Origin: Halomonas denitrificans | Lineage (GTDB): Bacteria > Pseudomonadota > Gammaproteobacteria > Xanthomonadales > Wenzhouxiangellaceae | NCBI GenBank assembly: GCA_019800895.1 | Contig: JAHVKF010000001.1 | Location: forward strand, 372,001 to 436,000 | Direction of reading: 5' to 3' | Length of the DNA stretch: 64,000 bases | Shown here: positions 10,493 through 18,858 of the stretch, piece after piece | How the letters are laid out: each line of letters opens with the position of its first letter | Numbering within the stretch: the stretch's first letter is position 1 | Made by a program: the position numbers and the translations under genes | Notes under the pieces: model-generated | Database searches by the model: none | What the model saw: only the letters and a program-made list of their open reading frames with translations | Told to the model about the DNA's origin: nothing

Positions 10493-11760
10493 TCGATCGA
10501 CCCCATCAGGCGAACGTGGAAACTCCGGGCCTGCTCGCGCCCGACGCCGGCCAGCGTGTAGTGGATGTAGACCGCCTCGCCACCCCGGCGCTGGGCCCGG
10601 GTCACGAACAGGACGTCGTACAGGCCCGGATAGTCGGCATAGGACCGCGCGCAGTAGGTCGCCTTGAACGGCACCGGGGCCAGCGATGCCGGCGCGGTCC
10701 AGTCCTCGGTGCACTGGAACTCGGTGACGTCGTCCTCACCGGTCCGGTTGAATGCGAGGAAACTGTTCTGCTCGAACACCCGCGAGATCTGCCAGTCGTT
10801 GAGGCTGTCGCTGGCGTACCACGCGACCAGGATTTCCAGCGGACCCGTATCCAGCGTCCGCGACAGGTAGATCCGGTCGTTGAGCGTGCAGTTCGAGCGG
10901 CTTTCGCGCCAGGGCAGTTCCTCCATCGGCTCGCGACCGCCGCCGGTACAGGACATCCAGGGCCGGATTTCGCGCGGGATCCGAAGCGGACCGAACGGTT
11001 CCGGGGTCCAGTCACCGGCAAGCAGGTCGTCGAGCATTGCATCCTGGTGAGCGAGGATCCGGCTCGGGATGTCCCTGCGCAGATCGGCCAGCGCAGGCGG
11101 CCGATCCGGCGCCCGGTCGATCAGGCGGACCAGATTGTCGACGGGCACCAGGAAGCTCACCGAGTTGCCGGCACCCGCAACGTTGATGCCGACGACCTCG
11201 CCGAGCACGTTGACTGCCGGACCGCCGGACATGCCCGGATTCAGCGCCCCGGTAAAGTGGATGTTCTTGCGGTACTGGTTGGCCAGCAAGCCGTTGTAGG
11301 TGCCCGGAACGATGCTGATGCCGATGTCGTAGGGATTGCCGAGGGCCAGCACCGTCGCGCCGTCGCGGGGCGCTTCGGCGGCCAGCGCGAAGGGCTCCGG
11401 TTCCGCCGTCCGGTCGCCGGCCATGCGGACCAGGGCGAGGTCGTGGAGCACGTCGACGTCGAGGACCTCCAGCGGACCCGAAGCGCCTGCGGCGTCGCGG
11501 TAGCGCAGGGCATAGCGTTCCGGGTCGATGACGAATTCCGAAACGACGTGGTAGTTGGTGGCCAGGCGGCCGTCCGGCCCGACCGCGAACGCGCTTCCGA
11601 TGCCGTTCTTGTTGTTGCTGATCCGGTCGACGACCTCGACCGTGAACAGCCCCGGCTTCAACGCGTCGAACAGTTCGCTGTACTCGCCGTCCTGCGACCG
11701 GACCGACGACGCGGCGATCGCGAGCAGGGCAAACAGCAGGCAACGGAAGAGGTGCGACAT
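10480..11760 (-). CDS. exported trypsin-like serine protease
   Basis: A 426-residue protein with a signal peptide at 1-22 (hydrophobic FALLAIAASS, then Ser-Gln cleavage region) and an S1 protease domain. The catalytic triad is visible as H71 in LATNYHVVSE, D107 in VLHDLALVRM and S178 in NPGMSGGPAV, as in DegP/HtrA-type proteases, but there is no PDZ domain. The remaining 200 residues (from about 225) match nothing I recognise and hold several cysteines (SCTGGG, RSNCTLN, EFQCTED, TYCARS), which may form disulfides in the periplasm. GGAAG seven bases before ATG supports the start. It is the first gene of a two-gene unit with the FHA protein. Confidence 0.85.
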   Translation of the reverse strand: MSHLFRCLLFALLAIAASSVRSQDGEYSELFDALKPGLFTVEVVDRISNNKNGIGSAFAVGPDGRLATNYHVVSEFVIDPERYALRYRDAAGASGPLEVLDVDVLHDLALVRMAGDRTAEPEPFALAAEAPRDGATVLALGNPYDIGISIVPGTYNGLLANQYRKNIHFTGALNPGMSGGPAVNVLGEVVGINVAGAGNSVSFLVPVDNLVRLIDRAPDRPPALADLRRDIPSRILAHQDAMLDDLLAGDWTPEPFGPLRIPREIRPWMSCTGGGREPMEELPWRESRSNCTLNDRIYLSRTLDTGPLEILVAWYASDSLNDWQISRVFEQNSFLAFNRTGEDDVTEFQCTEDWTAPASLAPVPFKATYCARSYADYPGLYDVLFVTRAQRRGGEAVYIHYTLAGVGREQARSFHVRLMGSIEWNS

Positions 11761-11826
11761 GCGGGAGCTTCCGGACGGGACGTTCGAAGCGTACCGCACC
11801 GACCGACCGCGCGGGTCGACGGCGGC

Positions 11827-11832
11827 TAGAAT
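11827..11832 (+). promoter_or_regulatory. -10 box upstream of murU
   Basis: TAGAAT (5 of 6 to consensus) lies 30 bases before the murU ATG in the 102-base gap that separates it from the divergent protease gene. No -35 hexamer is recognisable at the proper distance. A promoter is needed here because murU is cut off from amgK. Confidence 0.45.
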
Positions 11833-11862
11833 CGTCGTCTGTCCCTTTCTCGACGCCTTGCC

Positions 11863-12546
11863 ATGCGCGCGATGATCCTGGCCGCCGGACGCGGTGCGCG
11901 AATGCGCTCGCTGACCCGCGACCGCCCGAAGCCGCTGTTGACCGCCGGCGGGCGGCCGCTGATCGAATGGCAGATCGTGCGGCTGCGCGAGGCCGGCCTG
12001 ACCGACCTGGTCGTCAACACCGGCTGGCAGGGGGACGCGCTTCGTTCCGCGATCGGCGACGGCGCGCGCCTCGGGGTGTCCGTGCGCTGGTCCGAGGAGG
12101 GGTGGCCGGCGCTGGAGACCGCGGGCGGCATCCGGCGTGCCCTTCCGCTGCTCGGCCCGGATCCGTTCCTCGTCGTCAACGCGGACCTCTGGTGCGATTT
12201 CGATCCGAGCCGTCTGGGCCCGCTGGAGCCGGGCGCCGATGCCCACCTGGTCCTGGTCGACAACCCGCCCCACAACCCGGACGGCGACTTCGCCCTGGAC
12301 GGCGGCCGGGTACGCGCCGCCGGCATGCGGAAACGAACCTACAGCGGCATCGGCGTATTCCGGCCCGCCCTCTTCGAACGGCTTCCCGAAGGCGCCCTGC
12401 CCCTGCGCCCGGTGCTCGACGCCGCGATCGCGGCCGGGCGCGTCACCGGCGAACACCATCGCGGCACGTGGATGGATATCGGCTCGCCGGAGCGGCTGGC
12501 GGAACTGGACGGCATGCTTGGGAAGGAGGAAGGGGCAAGGGACTAG
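11863..12546 (+). CDS. murU: N-acetylmuramate-1-phosphate uridylyltransferase MurU
   Basis: MurU converts MurNAc-1-phosphate, the AmgK product, and UTP to UDP-MurNAc. The 227-residue protein has the nucleotidyltransferase signature LAAGRGARM at 6-14, Lys in DRPKPLL near 20-26, [18 protein letters not shown] with the metal-binding Asp near 107, and the family's [11 protein letters not shown]. This order is typical for MurU and distinguishes it from GlmU and RfbA. The last residues (GKEEGARD) are encoded by a family B repeat, so the C-terminus is repeat-derived. It is separated from amgK by the protease-FHA pair. Confidence 0.9.
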   Translation: MRAMILAAGRGARMRSLTRDRPKPLLTAGGRPLIEWQIVRLREAGLTDLVVNTGWQGDALRSAIGDGARLGVSVRWSEEGWPALETAGGIRRALPLLGPDPFLVVNADLWCDFDPSRLGPLEPGADAHLVLVDNPPHNPDGDFALDGGRVRAAGMRKRTYSGIGVFRPALFERLPEGALPLRPVLDAAIAAGRVTGEHHRGTWMDIGSPERLAELDGMLGKEEGARD

Positions 12547-12647
12547 GGGTCAGGGACTGGTAAAACCTCGGAATCGGGCGGTTTTCCGGTCCCTACTGGT
12601 CCCCTACCCCTGGTCCCTGGTCCCTGGTCCCTGGTCCCTGGTCCCTG
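12528..12647. repeat. family B repeat with five tandem tggtccc heptamers between murU and phosphatase
   Basis: The left arm at 12528-12560 carries GGGGCAAGGGACTAGGGG-type units. The right arm at 12588-12647 carries their complements and contains five exact tandem copies of tggtccc at 12611-12645. The inner part (gtaaaacctc ... gcggttttcc) is itself inverted. The element lies inside the 3' ends of both convergent genes and supplies their stop codons. Confidence 0.9.
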
Positions 12648-14293
12648 ATTTTCCTCCATTCCGGCATGCCGGACTCCCCGGTGATCGACTCGGCGGCATC
12701 CCGCAGGGCCGGCTGGGCCTGGAGCAGGGCGTGGAAGATCAGGTGCTGTTCGATCGAGCCGGTCAACGCCTCGGCGCCCGGTCCGGTCGCGTAGACGGGG
12801 ACATCCTCGCCGCCGTGGGTCGACTGTGACACGCCGAAGACCGCCTCCTGCTTGTAGTCCGGATCCCTCGGCTCGCCGGGTGCCAGGTCGGGGCGCGGCC
12901 CCGGTCGATAGCCGGGGCCGTTGATGTAGTTGAGCGTCGTGAAGGGCTTGCCGTCGATATCACGCGCCAGGCGCGGGGGCTCGCCGGCCGGGCCGGGGCC
13001 GTGGGTCCGGCCCAGGATCGGGTTGCCACGCCCTCCGTAGCCACCGAAGGTGAGCGCATGGCCGTGATCGGCGGTGACCACGACCAGGGTCTCGGCGCGA
13101 TCGACGCGATCGAGCACCGCGGCGACGGCCTCGGACAGCAGGATCGTCTCGTCGAGCGCGCGGAAGGCGTTGCCTTCATGGTGGGCGTGATCGATGCGGG
13201 CGCTTTCGACCACGAGCACGAAGCCGCCGGGCTGGCCTTCCCCGCCGTCGCGTTCCCCGGGGGTGCCCGCGGTCCGCTGCCGAAGCAGGTCCAGCGCGCG
13301 GACGGTCATCTCGACCAGCGACGGCTCGCCGGCGCCGTCGTCGGCGCGGTCGTGTCGGTAGCGCATGTGCGATCGATCGAACAGGCCGAGGACCGGGCCG
13401 TCCGGCGCCTCGGGAAGCGCCTCGAATTGCTCGCGGTTCCAGATGAAGCGACCGTTCGGGAACCGCGCCTGCCAGCGCTCGGTCAGGTCGACGCCGTCCT
13501 GTCGACGTCCGCGCCGATCCGGATACTCCGGGTCGAAGGCCTCGGCCGGCAGGAACCCCGACCGGCCGCCCCCGAACACCACGTCGAACCAGCCGTCGAC
13601 GTCGTAGTCCACGAGCTGCCGGGCGATGTCTCGGCAACCGAGCTCCCGGGCCGTCGGCGACAGACCGCTGTCGTCCTCCCAGCGCCGCTCGGGCGACTTG
13701 GCGTACAGCGCGGCGGGCGTCGCGTGGGTGATTCGCGAATTGGTGACGATCCCGGTCGCGAGACCGGCCCGCCGGGCGAGGTCGAGCAGCGAGACGCGCT
13801 CGCGCCCGGTGGCCGAGCCGCAGTCCGAACGCTCGGCGCGCTGGTCCACGGCGATGCCGCCGGCGAAGGTTTTCACCCCCGTGGCCATGGCGGTCATGGT
13901 CCCGGCCGAGTCGGGCGTCTGCTGGTTGGTGTTGTAGGTCTTGGCCAGCGCCAGGAATTCGAACGCCTCGAACGCCAGCGAGTGCTCCTCGCCCGGTCCG
14001 CCGGCCCGCTGACCGGCCAGGATGCGCGCCGCGCTGATCGTGGCCAGGCTCATTCCGTCGCCGACGAACAGCACCAGGTTGCGCGCCGTGCCCGCCCCTG
14101 CTCGTTCGCGCCGTCGCGCGATTTCGGCCTGCCCGCTGCGGTACCAGCGGCCAGGTGTCTCGGTGATCCGCTCCGCCGTAACGGCCGCAGCCGCGCGCGC
14201 CGGCGTTGTCGACGGTGCATCGGCCAGCGCCGCGCCACCGGAGAGCAGGATGGCCGCGAACACGGCCCGGGTCGAAGGTCGGTCGAGAATCAT
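12593..14293 (-). CDS. periplasmic alkaline phosphatase (PhoA family)
   Basis: Alkaline phosphatases release inorganic phosphate from monoesters in the periplasm. The 566-residue protein has a signal peptide at 1-25 (ending LADAP), metal-binding FVGDGMSLATISAARI near 76-91, the nucleophile Ser in TPDSAGTMTAMATGVKT near 126-142, VVESARIDHAHHEGN with D/H metal ligands, TADHGHALTFGGYGGRGNP and STHGGEDVPVYATGPGA. All canonical ligands are present. The ATG 48 bases inside a longer frame begins the signal peptide and is preferred. The last ~19 residues repeat a GTRDQGP-like motif and are encoded by the family B repeat, so they are unlikely to be functional. It is convergent with murU. Confidence 0.93.
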   Translation of the reverse strand: MILDRPSTRAVFAAILLSGGAALADAPSTTPARAAAAVTAERITETPGRWYRSGQAEIARRRERAGAGTARNLVLFVGDGMSLATISAARILAGQRAGGPGEEHSLAFEAFEFLALAKTYNTNQQTPDSAGTMTAMATGVKTFAGGIAVDQRAERSDCGSATGRERVSLLDLARRAGLATGIVTNSRITHATPAALYAKSPERRWEDDSGLSPTARELGCRDIARQLVDYDVDGWFDVVFGGGRSGFLPAEAFDPEYPDRRGRRQDGVDLTERWQARFPNGRFIWNREQFEALPEAPDGPVLGLFDRSHMRYRHDRADDGAGEPSLVEMTVRALDLLRQRTAGTPGERDGGEGQPGGFVLVVESARIDHAHHEGNAFRALDETILLSEAVAAVLDRVDRAETLVVVTADHGHALTFGGYGGRGNPILGRTHGPGPAGEPPRLARDIDGKPFTTLNYINGPGYRPGPRPDLAPGEPRDPDYKQEAVFGVSQSTHGGEDVPVYATGPGAEALTGSIEQHLIFHALLQAQPALRDAAESITGESGMPEWRKIRDQGPGTRDQGPGVGDQ

Positions 14294-14357
14294 GGCGTGG
14301 ATTGTAGGCGGGCCCGGATGACGACCGGGTGTCGCGTGCACCCCGTCGACGCGATGA

Positions 14358-14798
14358 TCAGTTCGAAGCCGACTTCAGCCGCTCCATGCATGCATCCATG
14401 TGGTCCGACAGGCGCTCCAGCACTGCCGCGTCCTCGTCGTTCCAGGACTGCTCGACGGCCTGGTCGAGGGCCGCATCCAGCGTGTCGCGCCAGCGCCCCT
14501 CGGCCGCCACCAGTCGCTCGCCCAGCGACGTTCCGTCGGCACCGAGCAGATCGGCCGAGGCCTGGACCCACGCCCGGTCGGGGTCGCCGGCACTGGGCAG
14601 GACGCCCCGCGCGCGAAGCCGGTCCGCCAGTTGCTCCAGACACGCCGCGCGAGCCTCCACGACCCGCCCCAGCGCGTCGGCCAACCCGGCGGGCGGCGCG
14701 CCGTCCTCCAGCAGCTCCCGGTACCGTTCCAGCAATTCGGCACCGCGAGCGTGGACTTCCATCAGGCAGGCCTCGTCGTCATCACGGATCAGGCTCAT
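14358..14798 (-). CDS. small helical protein coupled to lipid kinase
   Basis: I do not recognise this 146-residue protein. It is rich in Ala, Leu, Glu and Arg, has no signal peptide or membrane segment, and should fold as a helical bundle (repeats such as ELLERYRELLEDG, LEQLADRLRARG, LERLSDHMDACMERL). Cysteines and His near the N- and C-termini (DEACLMEVHARG; DHMDACMERL) could bind metal or pair. GGAGG seven bases before ATG supports the start. Its ATG overlaps the stop of the upstream lipid kinase as ATGA, so the two are translationally coupled and likely related in function. Confidence 0.7.
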   Translation of the reverse strand: MSLIRDDDEACLMEVHARGAELLERYRELLEDGAPPAGLADALGRVVEARAACLEQLADRLRARGVLPSAGDPDRAWVQASADLLGADGTSLGERLVAAEGRWRDTLDAALDQAVEQSWNDEDAAVLERLSDHMDACMERLKSASN

Positions 14799-15757
14799 CG
14801 GGCATCCTCCTTCGATGTCTTCTGCGACGGGGGCTGCGGCGGCGACTCGTGCTCGTCCGGGTCTTGCTCCGCCGCCTCGAAGGCGCCCGTCCCGGGGCCG
14901 CGGATCACGGTCAGCGCGCCGGCCTCGAGCTCGACCTCGACCGGGGTCTCGCCGATGTCCTCGCCATCGGCGGTCGCCGCCATCGGTTTCTTGGCCGTCA
15001 GGCTCACGCGCCGGCACCGTTGATGGACGACCCGGGGCGAGCGAACTCGCTCTGGCCCAAGCAACCGGACGGCGACGAGCGTCCAGGCAAGTCGCAGTGG
15101 GTGATCGGCACGAACCGCATAGACCTCGAAGGCGCCGTCGTCGACCACGGCCTCCGGCACGCGATTGCCGCCGCCGTAGAAAGCGCCGTTGGCCACCGCG
15201 ATCTCCAGCCAGCGGCCGCCGAAGACCCGGTCATCGCAGCGCAACCGGCCCCGGGTGCCGCGGTGTTCGCGCCAGCGCTCGACCAGGCGGCGGGCGTAGC
15301 TGAAAGCGCCGAACCACTTCTTGTCCCGGTCGTCCACCGCGCGGCTGGCCTCGGCGCCCAGCCCCATGTGGGCCACGTTGATGAACGAGCGGCGCCCGCT
15401 CGTGGCCTCGATGCGGCCCAGGTCGACGACCTCCCGGCGGTCGTCGACCACGGCCCGGCAGGCCTCGTCCGGATCGCCGGACAGGCCCAGGCTGCGGGCG
15501 AAGTCATTGGCCGTTCCCGAAGGCAGCACGGCCAGCACGGCCCCGGCGCGGGCGCAGGCTCCGGCCACCGCCTGGACCGTTCCGTCACCACCGGCCGCCA
15601 GCACGCGGTCGTCGCGTTCGATCGCCGCGCCGTCCAGACCGCCCGGATCGATCGTCTCGTCGACCTCCAGGTCCGCGTCCCGCAGCCGTTCCAGCCAGAA
15701 GTCGACTCCGCGATCGCCGTCGCCCGCAGCCGGATTGCCCACCAACCAGGTCGTCAT
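14795..15757 (-). CDS. YegS/BmrU-like diacylglycerol/lipid kinase
   Basis: The 320-residue protein has the lipid-kinase catalytic domain: VGNPAAGDG at the N-terminus, nucleotide-binding AAGGDGTVQAV at 54-64, and PSGTANDFARSL at 79-90, then the beta-sandwich C-terminal part with ADGEDIGETPVEVE, whose DGE is conserved in bacterial DgkB and YegS. It probably phosphorylates diacylglycerol or a related lipid at the membrane. The C-terminal 35 residues are charged and Pro/Gln-rich, unlike the family. I chose the ATG starting MTTWLVGNPA; a longer form lacks homology. It is divergent from tesB and overlaps the next small gene as ATGA. Confidence 0.88.
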   Translation of the reverse strand: MTTWLVGNPAAGDGDRGVDFWLERLRDADLEVDETIDPGGLDGAAIERDDRVLAAGGDGTVQAVAGACARAGAVLAVLPSGTANDFARSLGLSGDPDEACRAVVDDRREVVDLGRIEATSGRRSFINVAHMGLGAEASRAVDDRDKKWFGAFSYARRLVERWREHRGTRGRLRCDDRVFGGRWLEIAVANGAFYGGGNRVPEAVVDDGAFEVYAVRADHPLRLAWTLVAVRLLGPERVRSPRVVHQRCRRVSLTAKKPMAATADGEDIGETPVEVELEAGALTVIRGPGTGAFEAAEQDPDEHESPPQPPSQKTSKEDAR

Positions 15758-15968
15758 GGAATCTCGAACCGTCGCACACCAGCCTTCAAGGTACCCGATG
15801 CAGCGGTCGCCCGGGGTACCCTTCGACATCGAGGCTCCGCCGCCCGATGGACGACCGAAGACAAGGACCGCCATCGGCTCCGGTGCACGATGCGGCGCCG
15901 GGGAGACGACGAGCCGCGGTTCCGGCCCACCCGGCGACGCCCGCCCCGCCAACCCGAGGAACGCAGCG

Positions 15969-16826
15969 ATGAACCCCGTACTGGCCCGCGTGGTCGAACT
16001 GCTCGAACTCGAGCGCCTCGAGGACAACCTGTTCCGGGGCCGCAGTCACGATATCGGATCGCCTCAGGTCTTCGGTGGGCAGATTCTCGGCCAGGCGCTG
16101 TCGGCCGCCCACCGAACGGTCGACGACCGCGCGCCCCATTCGCTGCACGCGTACTTCCTGCGGCCGGGTGATTTCAACCGACCCGTGGTCTACCAGGTCG
16201 AGCGGTCGCGCGACGGCCGAAGTTATTCGAACCGGCGCGTGGTCGCACTGCAGCATGGTCGCCCGATCCTCAACCTCGCCGCGTCGTTCAAGCGTGCCGA
16301 GGACGGCCCCTCGCACCAGATCGACATGCCGGACGTCGAAGGACCGGACGGCCTGAGCGAACTGGTCGACATCAATCGATCGATGCTCGACCGCGTGCCC
16401 GAGAAGATGCGGCGCTTCCTGGCCCACGAGCCGCCCTTCGAGTTCCGGCCGGTCGAGCCTCCGAAGCTGATCGACCCCTCGGAACGCCCGCCCCGCAAGC
16501 ATCTCTGGATGCGGGCGTGGAGCCGGCTTCCCGATGACCCGGAGATCCATCGCACGCTTCTGACCTACGTGTCCGACTACGAACTGCTGGGCACGGCGAC
16601 GCTCCCCCATCGGCTCCCCTTCGGCGAGAAGACGGTGCAGATGGCCAGCCTCGACCATGGCATGTGGTTCCACCGCCCGTTCCGCGTGGACGACTGGTTG
16701 CTCTACGCCTTCGACAGCCCGTCGTCCGGCGACGGACGCGGCTTCAATCGTGGCCAGATCTTCGCCCGCGACGGCACGCTGGTGGCCTCGACGGTCCAGG
16801 AAGGCGTGATCCGGGTATGGGAGTGA
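15969..16826 (+). CDS. tesB: acyl-CoA thioesterase II
   Basis: TesB hydrolyses medium- and long-chain acyl-CoA to free fatty acid. The 285-residue length equals the E. coli enzyme. Two hotdog domains are visible: the N-terminal VFGGQILGQALSAAHRTV with HSLHAYFLRPGD, and the C-terminal part with YVSDYELLGTA, MASLDHGMWFHRPF and STVQEGVIR, which carry the Asp, Ser/Thr and Gln of the known active site. GAGG about nine bases before ATG supports the start. It is divergent from the lipid kinase gene, sharing a 211-base gap. A longer frame upstream is only the antisense of the kinase gene. Confidence 0.96.
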   Translation: MNPVLARVVELLELERLEDNLFRGRSHDIGSPQVFGGQILGQALSAAHRTVDDRAPHSLHAYFLRPGDFNRPVVYQVERSRDGRSYSNRRVVALQHGRPILNLAASFKRAEDGPSHQIDMPDVEGPDGLSELVDINRSMLDRVPEKMRRFLAHEPPFEFRPVEPPKLIDPSERPPRKHLWMRAWSRLPDDPEIHRTLLTYVSDYELLGTATLPHRLPFGEKTVQMASLDHGMWFHRPFRVDDWLLYAFDSPSSGDGRGFNRGQIFARDGTLVASTVQEGVIRVWE

Positions 16827-16842
16827 AGCGCGCCAGGATTCT

Positions 16843-16925
16843 GGGGAAAGGGACCAGGGGAACGAGACGGGTAAAACCCTCGCTACGATCGCACTAGCCC
16901 CTAGTCCCTGATCCCTTTCCCCTCG
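16843..16925. repeat. family B inverted repeat at tesB/tsaE 3' ends
   Basis: Left arm 16843-16875 (ggggaaagggaccaggggaa units) and right arm 16886-16925 (ctagtccctgatccctttcc) are inverted, with gggtaaaaccctcgctacga between, the same inner motif as at 12560. The right arm encodes the last residues of TsaE (NEGKGIRD). Confidence 0.85.
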
Positions 16926-17371
16926 TTCCCGAGCCCCTCCACCGTCACGTTCCGCCCCGCGGAGATGTCCGTCGCGTCGGCCGGCTCGATGGAGATCCTG
17001 ACATCCGCCTCGCGCAGCATGCCGCGGCCGCGCTCGGGCCATTCGACCAGCAGCAGCGAATCGGCGCCGATCAGATCGTCCAGGCCGAGGAAGTCGAGTT
17101 CCTCGGGGTCGGTCAGGCGATAGAGATCGAGGTGGTGGACCGTGACGTCGGTGAGGTCGTAGCTCTCGACCAGGCCGTAGGTCGGGCTCTTGACCCGGCC
17201 CTGGTAGCCGAGCCCCCGCAGCACGCCGCGAACCAACGTGGTCTTGCCCGCGCCGAGGTCGCCGGAGAGCCAGACCTGCACCCCGGGCGCGAGGCGGGTG
17301 GCCAGGGTCTCGCCCAGCGCGAGCATCGCCGGCTCGCCGACCGGGCGGTGGGTCTCCGATTCCGGGTTCAT
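16901..17371 (-). CDS. tsaE: tRNA t6A ATPase TsaE
   Basis: TsaE is the ATPase of the TsaBDE complex that makes threonylcarbamoyladenosine at position 37 of ANN-decoding tRNAs. The 156-residue protein has Walker A GDLGAGKTTL at 37-46, VKSPTYGLVESY near 60-71, HHLDLYRL, and VEWPERG at 109-115, all diagnostic. Its ATG overlaps the stop of the upstream nnr gene as ATGA, and this nnr-tsaE pairing is common in gammaproteobacteria, often before amiB-mutL. Here no amiB follows. The C-terminal eight residues come from a family B repeat, so the terminus is longer than a typical one. Confidence 0.95.
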   Translation of the reverse strand: MNPESETHRPVGEPAMLALGETLATRLAPGVQVWLSGDLGAGKTTLVRGVLRGLGYQGRVKSPTYGLVESYDLTDVTVHHLDLYRLTDPEELDFLGLDDLIGADSLLLVEWPERGRGMLREADVRISIEPADATDISAGRNVTVEGLGNEGKGIRD

Positions 17372-18858
17372 CGCGGGAGAACGCGGTGGAGTCCGTCGAT
17401 GACCTGCCCGGCCAGGACCTGGCGCCGACCCCCGGCCGCGACCTCGGCGGCGCGTGCGTGCAGCACCGTACCCGCGCGCGCCGCATCGAACGGCGCCAGG
17501 CCCTGTCCGAGAAGACTCGCAAGAATCCCGGTGAGCGCGTCCCCCATGCCGGCGGTGGCCATCGCCGGCGTGCCGAAGGGGCACACGGCCAGGCGGCCGT
17601 CCGGCGCGGCGGTCAGGGTTCCGAAGCCCTTCAGGACGACCACGGCGTGATAGCGCCCGGCCAGTTCGCGAGCGGCCGCGAAGCGATCCCTCTGAACCTC
17701 CTGGCTGTCGACGCCGAGGAGGCGCGCCGCCTCGCCCGGGTGCGGGGTCAGGATCCAGCCATCGCGCTCCAGGCGGCGGCCGTCACGGCCCTCGGCCAGG
17801 CGGTTGAGGCCGTCGGCATCCAGCACCAGCGGCGTATCGCGCCGGACCAGTCGATCCCAGACCGCCCGCGACCAGTCGCTCCGACCCAGGCCCGGGCCCA
17901 GCGCGATGACGTCCGCGCGTTCGGCCAGCGAATCGAGCCGATCGCCGTCCTCGGCGTCGGCCCACATCGCCTCCGGCAGGCCCGAGGCCATGACCGGTGC
18001 GTGCGCCGCCCGGGTCGCGACCGACACCAGGCCGGAGCCCGCCTCCAGCGCGGCGCGGGCGGCGAGCAGCGCGGCGCCGGGCATCCCGTGGTCGCCGCCG
18101 CAGACCAGCACGTGGCCCAGATCGCCCTTGTGGGTCGAGGCCCGCCGCGGGGTCAGCCAGCGCGCGGCGACGTCGGCGTCCAGCCGCTCGGCGTCCGGCT
18201 CGGTCGCATCGAAGGCCTGCTCGGGAACATCCAGCGGGGCCAGCACGAGCTCTCCGGTCCAGTCCCCCGCCGAGCCGGTCAGCAGGCCCCGCTTCATCGC
18301 GATGAAGGTCACGGTCACGTCGGCGCGAACGGCCACACCCATGGGCTGACCGGTATCGGCATTCAGTCCCGAGGGCACATCCAGCGCCAGCACCGCGGCC
18401 GGGGACTCGTTGATCGCCCGCAGGGATGCGGCGATGTCGTCGCGAACCGCCCGGTCCAGCCCGGTGCCGAGCACCGCGTCGACCACGAGGTCGGCGCCGT
18501 CCAGTGTCCCGCCCAGTGCTTCGGCGGCGTGGATCGCACCGCCGGACCGACGCCAGGCCGCGCACGCGTTCGCGGCCTCGCCGCTCAAGCCATCGGGATT
18601 CGCCAGAGCGACCAGGTCGACGGCGAGGCCGGCGGCCCGGGCGTGCCAGGCCACGACATAGCCATCGCCGCCATTGTTGCCGCCGCCGCAGACCACCACG
18701 ATCCGACCCGCCTTCGGAAATCGCTCGCGGAGCGCTTCGAAGGCCGCGCGGCCCGCGCGCTCCATCAGTTCCGGACCCGGGATTCCCAGCTCGTCGATCG
18801 CGCGTGCGTCGATCGCTCGGGCCTGCTCGGCCCGATATACTCCGTCGGCATGTCGCAT
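17368..18858 (-). CDS. nnr: bifunctional NAD(P)HX epimerase/dehydratase
   Basis: This enzyme repairs hydrated NAD(P)H: the N-terminal epimerase (residues about 1-215; VVCGGGNNGGDGYVVAWH, DAVLGTGLDR, LALDVPSGLNADTG) equilibrates the R and S forms, and the C-terminal ADP-dependent dehydratase (about 230-496; THKGDLGHVLVCGGDHGMPG, LDADGLNRLA, TPHPGEAARLLG, VLKGFGTLTA, TAGMGDALTGILASL) restores the cofactor. The 496-residue length is normal. The start codon lies in a 9-bp palindrome shared with queG on the other strand, and a perfect TATAAT lies seven bases upstream, so the mRNA may be leaderless. It overlaps tsaE by four bases. Confidence 0.96.
   Translation of the reverse strand: MRHADGVYRAEQARAIDARAIDELGIPGPELMERAGRAAFEALRERFPKAGRIVVVCGGGNNGGDGYVVAWHARAAGLAVDLVALANPDGLSGEAANACAAWRRSGGAIHAAEALGGTLDGADLVVDAVLGTGLDRAVRDDIAASLRAINESPAAVLALDVPSGLNADTGQPMGVAVRADVTVTFIAMKRGLLTGSAGDWTGELVLAPLDVPEQAFDATEPDAERLDADVAARWLTPRRASTHKGDLGHVLVCGGDHGMPGAALLAARAALEAGSGLVSVATRAAHAPVMASGLPEAMWADAEDGDRLDSLAERADVIALGPGLGRSDWSRAVWDRLVRRDTPLVLDADGLNRLAEGRDGRRLERDGWILTPHPGEAARLLGVDSQEVQRDRFAAARELAGRYHAVVVLKGFGTLTAAPDGRLAVCPFGTPAMATAGMGDALTGILASLLGQGLAPFDAARAGTVLHARAAEVAAGGRRQVLAGQVIDGLHRVLPR
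18836..18841 (+). promoter_or_regulatory. -10 box of queG, inside nnr
   Basis: TATACT (5 of 6) ends eight bases before the queG ATG, within the first codons of nnr on the opposite strand. The spacing predicts transcription starting at or next to the A of ATG. No -35 consensus is visible. Confidence 0.55.

Noticed and set aside
13001-16171. Very long open frame (over 1000 codons) on the plus strand across the alkaline phosphatase, helical protein and lipid kinase genes
   Set aside because: It is the antisense of well-recognised genes; translation shows Arg/Pro/Ala-rich, motif-free sequence typical of GC-rich shadow frames.
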